Of a DNA stretch of 64,000 nucleotides, positions 32,789 to 40,768 are shown piece by piece (position 1 is the first letter of the stretch; every line of letters starts with the position of its first letter). A model generated the notes under the pieces. It was not told where the DNA came from and did no database searches. It saw nothing but the letters and a program-made list of their open reading frames with translations. Both the position numbers and the translations under genes were made by a program. Origin of the DNA: Auritidibacter ignavus (GTDB taxonomy: Bacteria; Actinomycetota; Actinomycetes; Actinomycetales; Micrococcaceae); NCBI RefSeq assembly GCF_003703835.1, contig NZ_RDQR01000002.1:62001-126000 (forward strand), given 5' to 3'.

Positions 32789-34228
32789 ATGACAGCTCAG
32801 TTCCCTCCACCAACCCAGCCGGCTCATCCAGTCCAGCCGGATCACTCGGCACCTGCGGATCAGGATACCGTCACGCCCGCCGCTGAGTTGCTCGATGCCT
32901 TCCACAACACGGGCGATCAACTCCGCCACCAGCTCGTCACCCTGTCGCTGACCGACCAGGCTGATGCCATTGATTTGCTGGCTGCTGCCGAAGATCTCAC
33001 CCGCACTCTGGACGGGATCAAAGCCACACTCACCGCCCAGCTGTCCACCCTGCGTATCGAGGCCGAAACCGCCGACAACATCCCGGCCTTACGCCGTGGC
33101 TCCGGGCTCGGCGCCGAAATTGCGCTCGCCCGTCGCGTGGACCACCGTACCGGAGCCAAGCTACTGCGTGCCGCCCGGACGCTCGCTGACTCGTTGCCCC
33201 AGGCGCTGGCCTCGATGACCAACGGGGGACTGTCAGAAGCCGCCGCCCTGACCTTGGTCCGTGACACCCAAGGAGTCGATGCTGACCACCGTCGCACCAT
33301 CGATCAGCACCTGGCCGGCGACTACGCGACGCTGACCCCAGCCGAATTGGGACAGCGCGCTCAAGCCCATGTCCAGCGCCTCGATCCCGAGACCATGGAT
33401 CGCCAGGCCTCCACCAACCGCACCAAACGCAATGTGAAAACTGGCCCCGCTGGTCCGGGGATGGGAACGCTCAACGCTTATCTTCCCGCCGAACAAGCCG
33501 CCGCCTGCCACGCCACGCTCCAACGCGACGCCCGCCGGATGATCCGTACCGGCGAGGACACCCGCAGCGAAGAACAACTTATCGCCGACCTGCTGGTCGA
33601 ACGTCTCACCGGCCAATCCTCCGCCCCGGCCATCCCCGTCCAGGTCAAACTCGTGATGACCGACCGTACGCTCTTTGGCACCGATGACACCGTGGCCCGT
33701 ATCCCCGGGGTCGGCACTCTGCCGGCCTACATCGCTCGGCAGTGGGTTGCGAACCCGGAGGCCAACGTCCTGCTCAACCGGTTGTTTACCGCCCCTCAGA
33801 CCGGCCATTTGGTCGCGATGGAATCCTCCGCCCGACTCTTTCCTCCCGGGCTGAAAGAACTCATTCGCCTGCGCGACGATCTCTGCCGCACCCCGGGTTG
33901 CGAGAACCCCATCCACGAACTCGATCACGCCACACGCTTTGCCGACGGTGGCCCGACCTCCTTCGCCAACGGCCAGGGACTGTGTCGGGTGTGCAATCAG
34001 ACCAAAGAAAAGAAGCACTGGAAACACCACTCCACCGTCGCCGACATGACCGTCGAAACCCCGACGGGCCACCGTTACCGACGCCCTACCCCGCCAGTGC
34101 TACCCGGCCTCGACCTCGCCGATCCCGATCCGCCAGCTCCCGATACCCTGATCCCGCTGGAGGCAATCGAACATGGACCGGATGACGTCCCGGACCCTTT
34201 TAGCACCGACGGCCCGCCACCGTTCTAG
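32789..34228 (+). CDS. DUF222/HNH endonuclease-domain protein (13E12 family)
   Basis: ATG 32789 (MTAQFPPPTQ) gives 479 residues; TTG 32738 is less likely. The N-terminal DUF222 domain includes LRRGSGLGAEIALARRVDHRTG and ALASMTNGGLSEAAALTLV. The C-terminal HNH domain has paired Cys (CRTPGC ... CRVC), the HNH-like ELDHATRFADGGPTSFANGQGLCRVCNQTKE (about 366-400), then a Pro-rich tail. This actinobacterial family is often multicopy; its activity is not well known. Its stop shares a CTAG with the convergent ssuC-like gene. Confidence 0.88.
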   Translation: MTAQFPPPTQPAHPVQPDHSAPADQDTVTPAAELLDAFHNTGDQLRHQLVTLSLTDQADAIDLLAAAEDLTRTLDGIKATLTAQLSTLRIEAETADNIPALRRGSGLGAEIALARRVDHRTGAKLLRAARTLADSLPQALASMTNGGLSEAAALTLVRDTQGVDADHRRTIDQHLAGDYATLTPAELGQRAQAHVQRLDPETMDRQASTNRTKRNVKTGPAGPGMGTLNAYLPAEQAAACHATLQRDARRMIRTGEDTRSEEQLIADLLVERLTGQSSAPAIPVQVKLVMTDRTLFGTDDTVARIPGVGTLPAYIARQWVANPEANVLLNRLFTAPQTGHLVAMESSARLFPPGLKELIRLRDDLCRTPGCENPIHELDHATRFADGGPTSFANGQGLCRVCNQTKEKKHWKHHSTVADMTVETPTGHRYRRPTPPVLPGLDLADPDPPAPDTLIPLEAIEHGPDDVPDPFSTDGPPPF

Positions 34229-35181
34229 GCCCACCGCTTGATGGCCCACTTCTCCAACAGACCCAGTAACGCATCGGTGATTTTGCCAATCACCGCCAGC
34301 AGAATGATCGCCAGAATCAGTCGGTCGGTCCGACCGTTGTTCTGCGAATCCGTGAGCAAGAAGCCCAGCCCCATCGAGGAGGCAATCAGCTCGGCAGCCA
34401 CCACGAACAGCCACGCCTGTGCCAAGGCAAGGCGTAGCCCGGAAAAGATCGACGGCACCACGGCCGGCAACTGGACGGTGCCTAAGAGTCGTAACCCGTG
34501 ATAGCCGAAGGCTCTGCCGGCCTCCACCAGCTGTGGGTTCACGTGTTTCAGAGCAGAAAACACCGTGGTGAACACTGGAAAGAATGCCCCAATGGCGATC
34601 AGCGTGACCTTGGAATTCTCCCCGATCTGCAACCACAGGATCAACAGGGGAACCCACGCCAGTGACGGCACCGCCCGGATCGCACCCAGGATCGGGGACA
34701 GCATCGCCTCAGCCCATCGGTTTAGACCCAGCACGGCCCCGAATACCAGCCCCAATGCGGCACCGATGCCGAAACCAAGGAGCACCCGCTGCAACGAGAT
34801 CAGGATGTGAAACCCGAGATCGCCACGTTCTGCCAGCACCACACCGGCATCGATGACCTGGAACGGAGAAGGCAACTGTACCGGGTTGAAGACCTCGGCG
34901 GCGGTGACACCCCACCACATCAGCAACAGCCCGACCGGCACGATCAGCCCGAGCACAAACCGCCCCGCGGTGGTGCCCAACCACCAGGAGCGCCCGCCTC
35001 GTTGATCCCGTGGCTTTTCTGCGTGACCCGACCGAACCCTGGCCCCTGCTCCCGAACGGTCAACGCTGAGGGTCTGATCAGCCTGACCAGCGGTTTCAGG
35101 GGTGTCGGCGCTACCAGAGCGACCGGAGGCCGATGCTGACGATGTTGATGTCGTGACAGTTTTTGTGCTGTGAGTGCTCAT
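34225..35181 (-). CDS. ssuC: Sulfonate/taurine-type ABC transporter permease
   Basis: A 318-residue BPD-type permease with about six helices after a ~70-residue polar N-terminus. The EAA-like coupling loop reads LVEAGRAFGYHGLRLLGTVQLPAVVPSIFSGLRLALAQAW, typical of SsuC/TauC. The ATG overlaps the upstream stop by one base. Third gene of an SsuBAC-like operon under a SAM riboswitch, so its cargo is probably an organosulfur compound; the symbol reflects family, not proven substrate. Confidence 0.85.
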   Translation of the reverse strand: MSTHSTKTVTTSTSSASASGRSGSADTPETAGQADQTLSVDRSGAGARVRSGHAEKPRDQRGGRSWWLGTTAGRFVLGLIVPVGLLLMWWGVTAAEVFNPVQLPSPFQVIDAGVVLAERGDLGFHILISLQRVLLGFGIGAALGLVFGAVLGLNRWAEAMLSPILGAIRAVPSLAWVPLLILWLQIGENSKVTLIAIGAFFPVFTTVFSALKHVNPQLVEAGRAFGYHGLRLLGTVQLPAVVPSIFSGLRLALAQAWLFVVAAELIASSMGLGFLLTDSQNNGRTDRLILAIILLAVIGKITDALLGLLEKWAIKRWA

Positions 35182-36242
35182 CAGTGATCAGTGCTCTTCT
35201 CAGTGGGTGCAGTCTCCCCGGTGTGCTGATGCTTGCCAGCATGCTGCGCCTGCTCGGCAAACCGGGGCTCAAAAATCTCGTCCAAAGCGGTCTGAATATG
35301 TTCGGGCCGATCAACATCTGCGGTTTCGACGAAGATGGGGCCGATGGTGCGCAACACCGACAGCTGATCCTGACCAGGCACCGGTGAAATATCCAGGTTC
35401 GAACGTTCAAAGATCACCGTTTCGGCCACCTCGATCTCGATGCCGGCCTCCTCGGCCAGAATTTCCGCGGTTTCCTGGGGATGCTCCAGGGCCCACTGTC
35501 GGGCCCGCTCATAGGTATCGACCACCAGTTGCGCCCGGTCAGGATGGTCATCAACAAACTCCTCGGTGGCGTTAAGGAAGTTGTAGGTGTTCAGCTCGAC
35601 GTCCCGATACATCAGCTGTGCCCCCTCGGCTTCGGCCCCAGCCATGATCGGATCCAACCCGGCCCAGGCATCCACCGACCCTTGCTCCATGGCCTGCCGG
35701 CCATCGGCGTGTTGCAGATTCTGGATTTCCACGCTTGCTGGGTCCACGCCGTGCTCTTGCAGAGCTTGAATCAAGAAGAAGAACGGATCGGTGCCACGGG
35801 TGGCTGCCACGGTGCCCCCGGCAAGGTCTGCTACCGAGCTGATGTCGGCATCCGCTGCAGTCACCAGCGCCGACCATTCCGGTTGATTGGTGATGGCAAT
35901 GGTCTTGACCGGAGCCCCATTGGCACGGTTGAGTAAAGAGGCCGATCCCGCAGCCGACCCGATATCGATGGCTTCGGCTCGCAGGTTCTCGTTGGCCTTA
36001 TTCGAACCGGCTGAATAGACCCACTCCACTGAGATCCCCTGATCGGTCAGTTCATCTTCGAGCCAGCCCTGATCTTTGATGATCAAGCTCAGCGGAGAAT
36101 ACGTCGCGTAGTCCAGGGTCAGCGTGTCGTCAGGATTATCGATGGACCCCGATCCTTCACCGACCAGACAGCCGGACAGGGTCACCGACAGCGCAAGCAC
36201 GCTCGCAGTGGCCACGCCACCGCGGAGAAACTGGAATGTCAT
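35181..36242 (-). CDS. ssuA: Sulfonate/taurine-type substrate-binding lipoprotein
   Basis: A 353-residue secreted lipoprotein. The signal ends in a lipobox LSGC (Cys about 25). The SsuA/TauA/NMT1-like fold shows YATYSPLSLIIKDQGWLEDEL, AIDIGSAAGSASLLNRANGAPVKTIAITNQPEWSALV, and GTVAATRGTDPFFFLIQALQEHGVDPASVEIQNLQHADGRQAMEQGSVDAWAGLDPIMA. It overlaps the ATPase gene by 4 bp and the permease gene by 1 bp. It should bind an organosulfur ligand outside the membrane. The C-terminal tail is His/Glu/Ala-rich. Confidence 0.87.
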   Translation of the reverse strand: MTFQFLRGGVATASVLALSVTLSGCLVGEGSGSIDNPDDTLTLDYATYSPLSLIIKDQGWLEDELTDQGISVEWVYSAGSNKANENLRAEAIDIGSAAGSASLLNRANGAPVKTIAITNQPEWSALVTAADADISSVADLAGGTVAATRGTDPFFFLIQALQEHGVDPASVEIQNLQHADGRQAMEQGSVDAWAGLDPIMAGAEAEGAQLMYRDVELNTYNFLNATEEFVDDHPDRAQLVVDTYERARQWALEHPQETAEILAEEAGIEIEVAETVIFERSNLDISPVPGQDQLSVLRTIGPIFVETADVDRPEHIQTALDEIFEPRFAEQAQHAGKHQHTGETAPTEKSTDH

Positions 36243-37129
36243 CGTCCTGCCCCCGCTGTGTCGGTGGTGGCGGCCGATTCGGTCACGCCTAGCCCTTCGT
36301 ACAGATGCCGGGCGAGGTCGACGAGTTCTGGGGTGGAGAGATCCCGTGGCCGGGCACCGGGAACCTGGCAGATCTCCTGCACTGTCGCTCCGGGTTGCCC
36401 AGACTGGTCCGAGCCCAGCAACATGACGTGATCGGATAAGTGTAGGGCCTCATCTACGTCGTGGGTGACCAACAAGATCGTGGTGTTGGTGGCAGCATGA
36501 ACATCCAGTAATAGCTGTTGCATGTTGATCCTGGTCAGCGCGTCCAAGGCGCCAAAAGGCTCGTCCAGTAGCAACACTTCCGGGCTCCGTGCCAGCGCCC
36601 GGGCCAGAGAAGCACGCTGGGCCATACCCCCGGAAATTTCTCGAGGCCGGTGCCTGGCCACCTGCCCGAGCCCGACCAGCTCAAGGAGTTCGGCCACGCG
36701 CTCGCGACCGGCCCGCCGACCGGTGCCACGGGGTAGCCCGAGGGTTACATTGGCGGCAATGCTACGCCACGGCAACAGGCGGGGCTCTTGGAATCCGACA
36801 GCGGTTCGGGGGTCATAGGCTACGACCGTGTCGCCACCGATCAGCACGTGCCCGGTGTTTTCGGTATCCAGGCCCCCCACGGTGCGAAGCAACGTGGATT
36901 TTCCCGATCCGGAGGCTCCGATGATCGATAAGATCTCCCCGGGAGCAACCGTGAACGACATATCGCGCAGAATGGTGCGTGTCCCGGTGTCGGTGGTAAA
37001 GCTACGCCCGACGTGGTCGAAGGTGACCGATAGTTGTGAACCGGACGCGAGTTGACCGGAGGTACTGGAAAGGGGTTGACCGGAGGCACCGGCGCCGGGG
37101 GTGGACGAAGCAACAGAAGGCACGTACAT
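36239..37129 (-). CDS. ssuB: Sulfonate/taurine-type ABC transporter ATP-binding protein
   Basis: ATG 37129 with GGAGAG 5 bp upstream is chosen; GTG 37132 is adjacent and in frame. 296 residues after a ~45-residue Ser/Pro/Gly-rich N-terminus. Walker A GASGSGKST, Q-loop FQEPRLLPW, signature ISGGMAQRASLARAL, Walker B LLLDEPFGALD and switch His LVTHDVDEAL are intact; FQEPRLLPW is typical of SsuB/TauB. First gene of the operon; the SAM-I aptamer ends only 4-5 bp before the start. Confidence 0.88.
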   Translation of the reverse strand: MYVPSVASSTPGAGASGQPLSSTSGQLASGSQLSVTFDHVGRSFTTDTGTRTILRDMSFTVAPGEILSIIGASGSGKSTLLRTVGGLDTENTGHVLIGGDTVVAYDPRTAVGFQEPRLLPWRSIAANVTLGLPRGTGRRAGRERVAELLELVGLGQVARHRPREISGGMAQRASLARALARSPEVLLLDEPFGALDALTRINMQQLLLDVHAATNTTILLVTHDVDEALHLSDHVMLLGSDQSGQPGATVQEICQVPGARPRDLSTPELVDLARHLYEGLGVTESAATTDTAGAGR

Positions 37130-37133
37130 CACT

Positions 37134-37266
37134 CTCCATCGTTCCTGGCGTTAGCACCCTGCTGATTCACGTCAACGTGTCAGTCGAAGCGACAGACAAT
37201 TGTGTCTCACGTGTCGGGGTTGCTGCGGTGTCAAAGAGCCAGATCTCTCAACCGCTCTGGATGGTT
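37134..37266 (-). ncRNA. SAM-I (S-box) riboswitch upstream of the sulfonate-type ABC operon
   Basis: On the minus strand: CCATCCAGAGCGGTTGAGAGA, GGCTCTTTGACACC, GCAGCAACC, an enlarged P3 hairpin of about 55 nt, GGTGCTAACGCCA, GATGG (37260-37264 pairing with 37136-37140). It abuts the ribosome-binding site, pointing to translational control. Confidence 0.92.
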
Positions 37267-37274
37267 ACGTGCTT

Positions 37275-37304
37275 ATCTAATCTTTTCGTTTCTCCGCTTG
37301 TCAA
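37275..37304 (-). promoter_or_regulatory. Candidate promoter of the SAM-riboswitch ABC operon
   Basis: On the minus strand a consensus -35 TTGACA (37299-37304), 18-bp spacer and -10-like TTAGAT (37275-37280) end about 9 bp before the aptamer. Confidence 0.65.
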
Positions 37305-37315
37305 AATCGGGTGTC

Positions 37316-37381
37316 ATAAAAGACCCCGAGCAAACGCGGTCTGGGATCTCACCGTGGTGAAACCGCGTTCGTCGGGGTCTT
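37316..37381 (-). terminator. Terminator of the thioester-adhesin gene
   Basis: A long near-perfect stem, about 20 bp (37319-37339 with 37361-37381; AAGACCCCGA arm), followed in the minus direction by TTTTATGAC. It separates the adhesin gene from the ABC operon promoter, which it nearly touches. Confidence 0.8.
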
Positions 37382-37418
37382 GATCGGGGAGTTCAAAGCT
37401 CGGGAAATTCCAGAGCGT

Positions 37419-38975
37419 TTAGGCGTCGTCTCGGTGACGCCACCGCACCAGCAGGATGCCCACCAGCAACACGATCGCGCCACCCACGCCAGCCCAGAGC
37501 AACGAGGAGGTACTGCCGGTCTTGGCCAGTTCATCGTCAGCTACCTGGGAGTTGTGCTCACCGTTGTTGCTGTCTGACTCGGCCCGGTCAGTGTCATCCA
37601 CCTCTGCCGGGGCATTGACCGGCTTGGCGACATCCGAGGTCGCGGGGCTAGATTCGGTGTCTGCGGGCTCTTCACTGGTCTGGGCAGGGGATTCTTCCGG
37701 TTCGTGTGTGGGGGTTTCTGCGGGGGTTGGGGCCTGCTGGGGCGTGGCTTCGGGCGACGTCTCAGAGTCTGCCGGCTCCTCGGCTGGGGAACTGGACGCT
37801 ACGGCCGGCTGAGTCTCGGTCCGGAAACTCAGCTCCACCTGGTCTTCGTGCCCGTGTTGCCGGGCGGTGACGAGCAAGATCGCCTGAGAGCGACGGTGTG
37901 ACTCGGGGTGTACCGGCAGAGTGACGAACCGGTGTTGGGAGACGTGGGATTGTTCCAGTGTCCAAGTCACGGTGTCTTCGTCAGGAGAATCCGCAGTGTG
38001 CGCTAGGTAAATCTCGTCGCCGTGCGCCACGCGTTGTAGGTCGACCGGTTCGCCGTCTTCATCGGTGTAGGTGTACTCCAGGCCGGAGTCTGACTCAGCC
38101 GACAGGGCCAGATGGCCTGATGCGGCGTCGATGGTCACCGGCCCCAGCAAGGTCGGGTCTGACGCATCACGGTCGGCAGGAATGAGAAACTCTTCGGCGT
38201 CCACCTGCAGGCTCCCCGGGGCCGCCGCGGTGCTCTGATGCGCCTGAAGATCAAGTCCCGAGGCCTCTTCGATGAGATAGTCGTAGACTGCCCGCACGTG
38301 ATCCACCGAGTTCTCACCCAGATCGGCGCTACGGTTTGAGGCCGAGACGGTCTTGTCCTCCAGCTTGATCTCGTCGGTATAGTGCCAGATTGCCGCCTGG
38401 GTGGCAGCGATGGCCTCGTCGCTGGTCAACTGGCTGACCCCGGGTACTTTGGCCGCCAGCTCCTCCAGTTCCAGGGCCGGGTAGGAATTCTGCACGATCC
38501 ACCCCACCCGCAAAGAGGTGGAGGCATCCCGCGTTTGTTCCGGGCCTGGGGAGGTTTTGGCGAAATCGTCCCACCGATCTACGGTGCCGATAGAATCGAT
38601 CAAGGTCGCTTGCGAGATCTCCAAACAGTAGGCCGGAATTGTCTCGCCGTTGATCCCAACCTGGAACAGGCCGGTGGCCACCGTCCGGGGGTTGCTCCCG
38701 TCGGCCTCAGTGGTGTGCACGCGGTAGCCGGGTTCACCGTGGCCGGTCAGTGTGGTGGAATCACCCACATCAAAGTCCGGGACCGAATGCCATGAGGCCG
38801 TCTGTTGTGAGCCGGTATCCCGCCAGACGCCGGTGAATCGTGTCTGCGTGATCTGGTGGTCGGTGACAGTGGCGTGGGCGAGATCCGGGGAAGCGGTCAT
38901 CGCCACGGCCACACCCAGCGTGGCCCCGGTGGTCAGCAACCGGGTAGGAATCAGAGGTGTTGAGCGTGCGTTCAC
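37419..38975 (-). CDS. Thioester-domain (TED/TQxA) surface adhesin, LAxTG sortase-anchored
   Basis: GTG 38975 (GAAGGGAAA upstream) gives 518 residues; the frame is open to 39053 but lacks a start site there. Signal peptide (1-35). The thioester domain has Cys117 in IPAYCLEIS and Gln193 in the diagnostic TQAAIWHYTD; these two side chains can form an internal thioester that bonds covalently to host or surface molecules. A beta-rich segment (about 255-395), a Thr/Pro/Glu/Ser-rich stalk and a sorting signal follow: LAKTG at 483-487, hydrophobic helix, RWRHRDDA tail. It should be wall-linked. Single gene with its own terminator. Confidence 0.87.
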   Translation of the reverse strand: MNARSTPLIPTRLLTTGATLGVAVAMTASPDLAHATVTDHQITQTRFTGVWRDTGSQQTASWHSVPDFDVGDSTTLTGHGEPGYRVHTTEADGSNPRTVATGLFQVGINGETIPAYCLEISQATLIDSIGTVDRWDDFAKTSPGPEQTRDASTSLRVGWIVQNSYPALELEELAAKVPGVSQLTSDEAIAATQAAIWHYTDEIKLEDKTVSASNRSADLGENSVDHVRAVYDYLIEEASGLDLQAHQSTAAAPGSLQVDAEEFLIPADRDASDPTLLGPVTIDAASGHLALSAESDSGLEYTYTDEDGEPVDLQRVAHGDEIYLAHTADSPDEDTVTWTLEQSHVSQHRFVTLPVHPESHRRSQAILLVTARQHGHEDQVELSFRTETQPAVASSSPAEEPADSETSPEATPQQAPTPAETPTHEPEESPAQTSEEPADTESSPATSDVAKPVNAPAEVDDTDRAESDSNNGEHNSQVADDELAKTGSTSSLLWAGVGGAIVLLVGILLVRWRHRDDA

Positions 38976-39158
38976 AGCGAGTTTCCCTTCAGCAGAGGTG
39001 TATCGGACGGTGTTTACGTTAGGAGCCGGTGGGTTACCCCGGGCCGGGACCAAACCAATCTGTGGATACAGCCCGCGCTGTGGATGAGGCTTCGCATGGA
39101 TCGAGCCCGATATGCTATGCGAGCCCTGATGCAGCCGATCGGCAGGTCACGTCGCTGA

Positions 39159-39187
39159 TTGGCGCCTGAGCGATCATCGGTTACAGT
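39159..39187 (+). promoter_or_regulatory. Candidate promoter before the divergent SAM aptamer
   Basis: TTGGCG (39159-39164), 17-bp spacer, TACAGT (39182-39187), ending about 5 bp before the aptamer. Confidence 0.5.
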
Positions 39188-39190
39188 GGA

Positions 39191-39290
39191 TGCATCAATC
39201 GTTCAGAGCGCCCGAGAAACCTCGCTCGTTGACGCCGCAGTAATCGCCTGTTCTTTCGGGAGCGGGCGCTCATGCCAACAATGATGGAGG
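39191..39290 (+). ncRNA. Divergent SAM-I-like riboswitch
   Basis: The order of S-box elements is kept but several consensus bases differ: CAGAGCGCCCGAGAA, CTCGCTCGTTGACGCC, GCAGTAATC (usual GCAACC), GGCGCTCATGCCA (usual GGTGCTAAT.CC), then GATGG next to GAGG. The GCTCGTTGACGCCGCAG stretch is identical to the aptamer at 40660. P1 can form from CATCAATCGTT and AACAATGATG with one mismatch and a bulge. It may bind SAM weakly, bind something else, or be decaying. Confidence 0.65.
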
Positions 39291-39301
39291 CATTACCGGC
39301 T

Positions 39302-40561
39302 GTGAGTTACGCACATTTTTCCCGACAGTTTCGGCAGCTCTTTGACGAGATCGGCCGTGGTGATCGCGCGCGAGAAGCCGGGCGACATCTTCCGATCATT
39401 CCGCTCGAGCAGTTGCGCGATGCCGGGCTCGGGGCCATTACGGTGCCCCGACAGGATCCGCAGCAACCGGTCGCAAGCTTCGAGACGGTGCTGCGCCTGA
39501 TGATGGATCTCGCCACCGAAGATGTGAACGTCGCCCATATGTGGCGATCGCATGTGGTGTTTATTGAGTATTTGCGCGCGGTGACCACCTCGTCCGAGAT
39601 GCAGCAGTGGTGGCATCGGATTGACCAGGGCGAGTGGGGCGGTTCGGCGTTGTCAGCCACGATGGATCAGGTCTCCCAGCCCACCACAGTCAGCGCCGAT
39701 GAGGTGGGCAACCTCACCGTGTCGGGCACCAAGTACTACTCCACGGGCACGCTGGCCTCGACCTGGACGATGGTGGGCGTGGATCGTGACCATGATTTGG
39801 CGCTGAAACGAGCCCGTCAGCGACGCCGTCATGGCGAATCGGGGGTGCGCGTTGAGGATTGTCTGTCCGCGGTGGCCGTGGTTGCGGTGAAACAGCCGCG
39901 CGTGCGAGTCCGTGATGACTGGGACGGATTTGGGCAACGGCTGACTGCGACCGGATCGCTGATCATGAAAGACGCTTTGGCCGAGGCGGTCTATGACCGG
40001 CCGGGTGATTCCCGGCGGGGTATTCTCAACGTGATGCTTGAGGTCACGTTGCTGGCCCTGCAGGCCGGTATTGCCCGGGCGGCGTTGCGCGATGGGATGG
40101 CCGCGTTGCAACAGCGCACCCGCGTTTTCAACACCTCGACCGGGTCCACCCCGCGCGAAGACGATCAACTGTTGGGGATTGTGGGAGAACTCTCCGCCAA
40201 ATCAGCACTGTGTGAGCAAGCGGTGCGCGCGATCGGTGCGCAACTGGATGAGGCCGTGGTAGCCCAAGAGGCCACCGACGCTGGTCGTCAAGAGGCTCAG
40301 CCCGGTTCCGGGTGGATCGAGACGCTGGTGGCCTCCCAGCGGGCAGCGATTACGGTCCCGTCATTGGTGTTGGAGGTCTGCACCGGTATTTTTGACGTGC
40401 TCGGGGCCTCGGCGACCTCCACCGGTTTGGCCCTGGACCGGCACTGGCGCAACGCCCGGACCTTGGCCACCCATGATCCATCGGTATTCAAGGCCAGGAT
40501 GGTCGGTGACTGGGAAGTCAACGGAACCGTGCCCAGCACCTATCTGGCGCAGAACCGATAG
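39302..40561 (+). CDS. Acyl-CoA dehydrogenase-fold sulfur-acquisition monooxygenase (DszC/SfnB-like), second copy
   Basis: GTG 39302 with GATGGAGG upstream is chosen by analogy with the paralogue at 10493; ATGs at 39272, 39281 and 39284 lie in the aptamer. 419 residues with the same domain order: LRDAGLGAITVPRQDP, VNVAHMWRSHVVFIEYL, GTKYYSTGTLAS, a DDWDGFGQRLTATGSL segment, and LDRHWRNARTLATHDPSVFKARMVGDW. An Arg-rich insertion (KRARQRRRHGESGVRVEDC) interrupts the middle domain, absent from the paralogue. Likely reduced-flavin-dependent oxidation of an organosulfur compound with the DszA-like partner downstream. Substrate unknown. Confidence 0.8.
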   Translation: MSYAHFSRQFRQLFDEIGRGDRAREAGRHLPIIPLEQLRDAGLGAITVPRQDPQQPVASFETVLRLMMDLATEDVNVAHMWRSHVVFIEYLRAVTTSSEMQQWWHRIDQGEWGGSALSATMDQVSQPTTVSADEVGNLTVSGTKYYSTGTLASTWTMVGVDRDHDLALKRARQRRRHGESGVRVEDCLSAVAVVAVKQPRVRVRDDWDGFGQRLTATGSLIMKDALAEAVYDRPGDSRRGILNVMLEVTLLALQAGIARAALRDGMAALQQRTRVFNTSTGSTPREDDQLLGIVGELSAKSALCEQAVRAIGAQLDEAVVAQEATDAGRQEAQPGSGWIETLVASQRAAITVPSLVLEVCTGIFDVLGASATSTGLALDRHWRNARTLATHDPSVFKARMVGDWEVNGTVPSTYLAQNR

Positions 40562-40659
40562 CCCCAGCAGCACGCCCCGGTAGCAACCGGTCTCCACTCG
40601 CACGGCGGTTTGCCTCACCCACATTCTGTCGAAAAGCCCCAGGTCAGGTGATGGTCTCG

Positions 40660-40755
40660 TCCCATCCAGAGTGGCTGAGAGACTTGGCTCGTTGACGCCG
40701 CAGCAACCCGTGGTCCACGGTCCGTGCCCGGGTGCTAATGCCAAGACCGATGGAA
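40660..40755 (+). ncRNA. SAM-I (S-box) riboswitch upstream of the second DszA-like gene
   Basis: CCATCCAGAGTGGCTGAGAGA, TGGCTCGTTGACGCC, GCAGCAACC, a GTGGTCCACGG hairpin, GGGTGCTAATGCCA and GATGG (40662-40666 pairing with 40749-40753), directly before AAGGAG. A complete consensus S-box with a probable translational mechanism. Confidence 0.93.
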
Positions 40756-40768
40756 GGAGTATCTTTCG

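Noticed and set aside
32789-34228. Homing endonuclease or mobile intron
   Set aside because: DUF222/HNH 13E12-type proteins are common stand-alone actinobacterial genes; no intron or intein boundaries seen.
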